DNA from: Cristatella mucedo
Taxonomy: Eukaryota; Bryozoa; Phylactolaemata; Cristatellidae
Assembly: GCA_009760855.2 (NCBI GenBank)
Contig: WPIO01000056.1
Location: forward strand, 124,001 to 188,000
Length of the DNA: 64,000 nucleotides
Direction: 5' to 3'
Shown: positions 63,376 to 64,000 of the stretch, piece after piece
Position numbering within the stretch: position 1 is the stretch's first letter
Layout: each line of letters starts with the position of its first letter
Translations under genes and position numbers: made by a program
Notes under the pieces: generated by a model
What the model was told of the DNA's origin: nothing
The model's database searches: none
What the model saw: the letters and a program-made list of their open reading frames with translations, nothing else

Positions 63376-64000
63376 TCGCCGCGAGAACGCTCTCTCTACC
63401 GCGAGCGATCGCGTCCAGCTCGAATTCCTCTAACAGCGACCCTTTCCGGCATAAAAAAAGACCCGAAAATATAGCCGGCTAGCCCGCCTTATCGCCGACG
63501 CAGAAGTAGACTTCTAACGCGAGACACTTCTACTCGCGAGTTCGCGAACTTTTGTCGGCGTGCCAAGAACGGAGGAGCCCACCGCCACCGCGAAGCCGCG
63601 GCGGCTCGAACAGAGGCGTCGCTGGCGCTGAGCCGCTGACGCTGAGCCGCCGCCGCCTCTGCTGCCGCCCCGCGGCTCAGAACTCAGCTTCGGAACTACG
63701 AGCCGCTGTCTGCAGCTGAGAGCTCCCCTCCCCCCACAAAGAGCTCGTCGGTCAAGCGGCAGCCAGCCTTGAGTCACGTGTCCTGCTCCGAGTTGGATAC
63801 TATTATTGGGTCGGTGCCGGAACGTATCGCCTTAGGGCGAAAACATCCCGGCCTCGCGGCAGTTGCGTTGTTTGGGCGGTGCCGGAACCAGCCCGTGCGA
63901 GCAGTAGAGGGGAATGAACGAACCGTCGGTCGTGGGCGTCCGGGGCGGCCAAAAACAGGCCGCGAGGCACAGGAAGTGCCGCCGCGAGGAGGATGAGGAG

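Overview
The window is animal nuclear DNA. Two multi-exon host genes can be recognised, SINE/LINE repeats and very long (CT)n and (TA)n microsatellites are abundant, and one large AT-rich virus-like transposon interrupts GC-rich host sequence. The species cannot be fixed from the sequence; an invertebrate metazoan is my best guess.

Region 1 (1-786) is host flank: an inverted-repeat-bounded, (TA)n-filled block (1-560) and a SINE fragment. Region 2 (787-22823) is a 22-kb Polinton/Maverick (adintovirus-like) element with terminal inverted repeats of about 335 bp. It carries a retrovirus-type integrase, a protein-primed family B DNA polymerase, an FtsK/HerA packaging ATPase, an adenain-type protease, an intact double-jelly-roll major capsid protein, an intact penton-like protein, a YqaJ-type exonuclease, a virion protein with a phospholipase A2 motif, an HNH-AP2 endonuclease ORF, four paralogous fibre-like proteins and about ten small genes of unknown function. 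Most genes begin 0-12 bp after a TATAG-type motif, and two divergent gene pairs have start codons only 9-10 bp apart. The element is decayed: the polymerase lacks its palm motifs B and C, the ATPase, protease, YqaJ and other genes carry frameshifts, and many genes carry nonsense codons that fit C-to-T or G-to-A transitions. The capsid, penton, several fibre and small genes are still open.

Region 3 (22824-25770) is GC-rich host DNA without a gene I can support; it leads into region 4 (25771-46705), a 12-exon gene on the + strand for an SLC3-family (rBAT-like) amino-acid-transporter heavy chain. Its introns hold minisatellites, microsatellites, SINEs and CR1/L2-like LINE copies. Two splice features stand out: one GC-AG intron, and an array of eight tandem 5' splice sites 17 bp apart.

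Region 5 (46706-59304) is intergenic and repeat-rich (LINEs with reverse-transcriptase remnants, tRNA-derived SINEs, hairpins, a 16-bp minisatellite). Region 6 (59305-60826, - strand) holds the last four exons of an M18 aspartyl aminopeptidase (DNPEP-like) gene, tail-to-tail with the SLC3 gene. Upstream exons should lie beyond 60826, but I could not identify them in 60827-64000, which is GC-rich and full of simple repeats.
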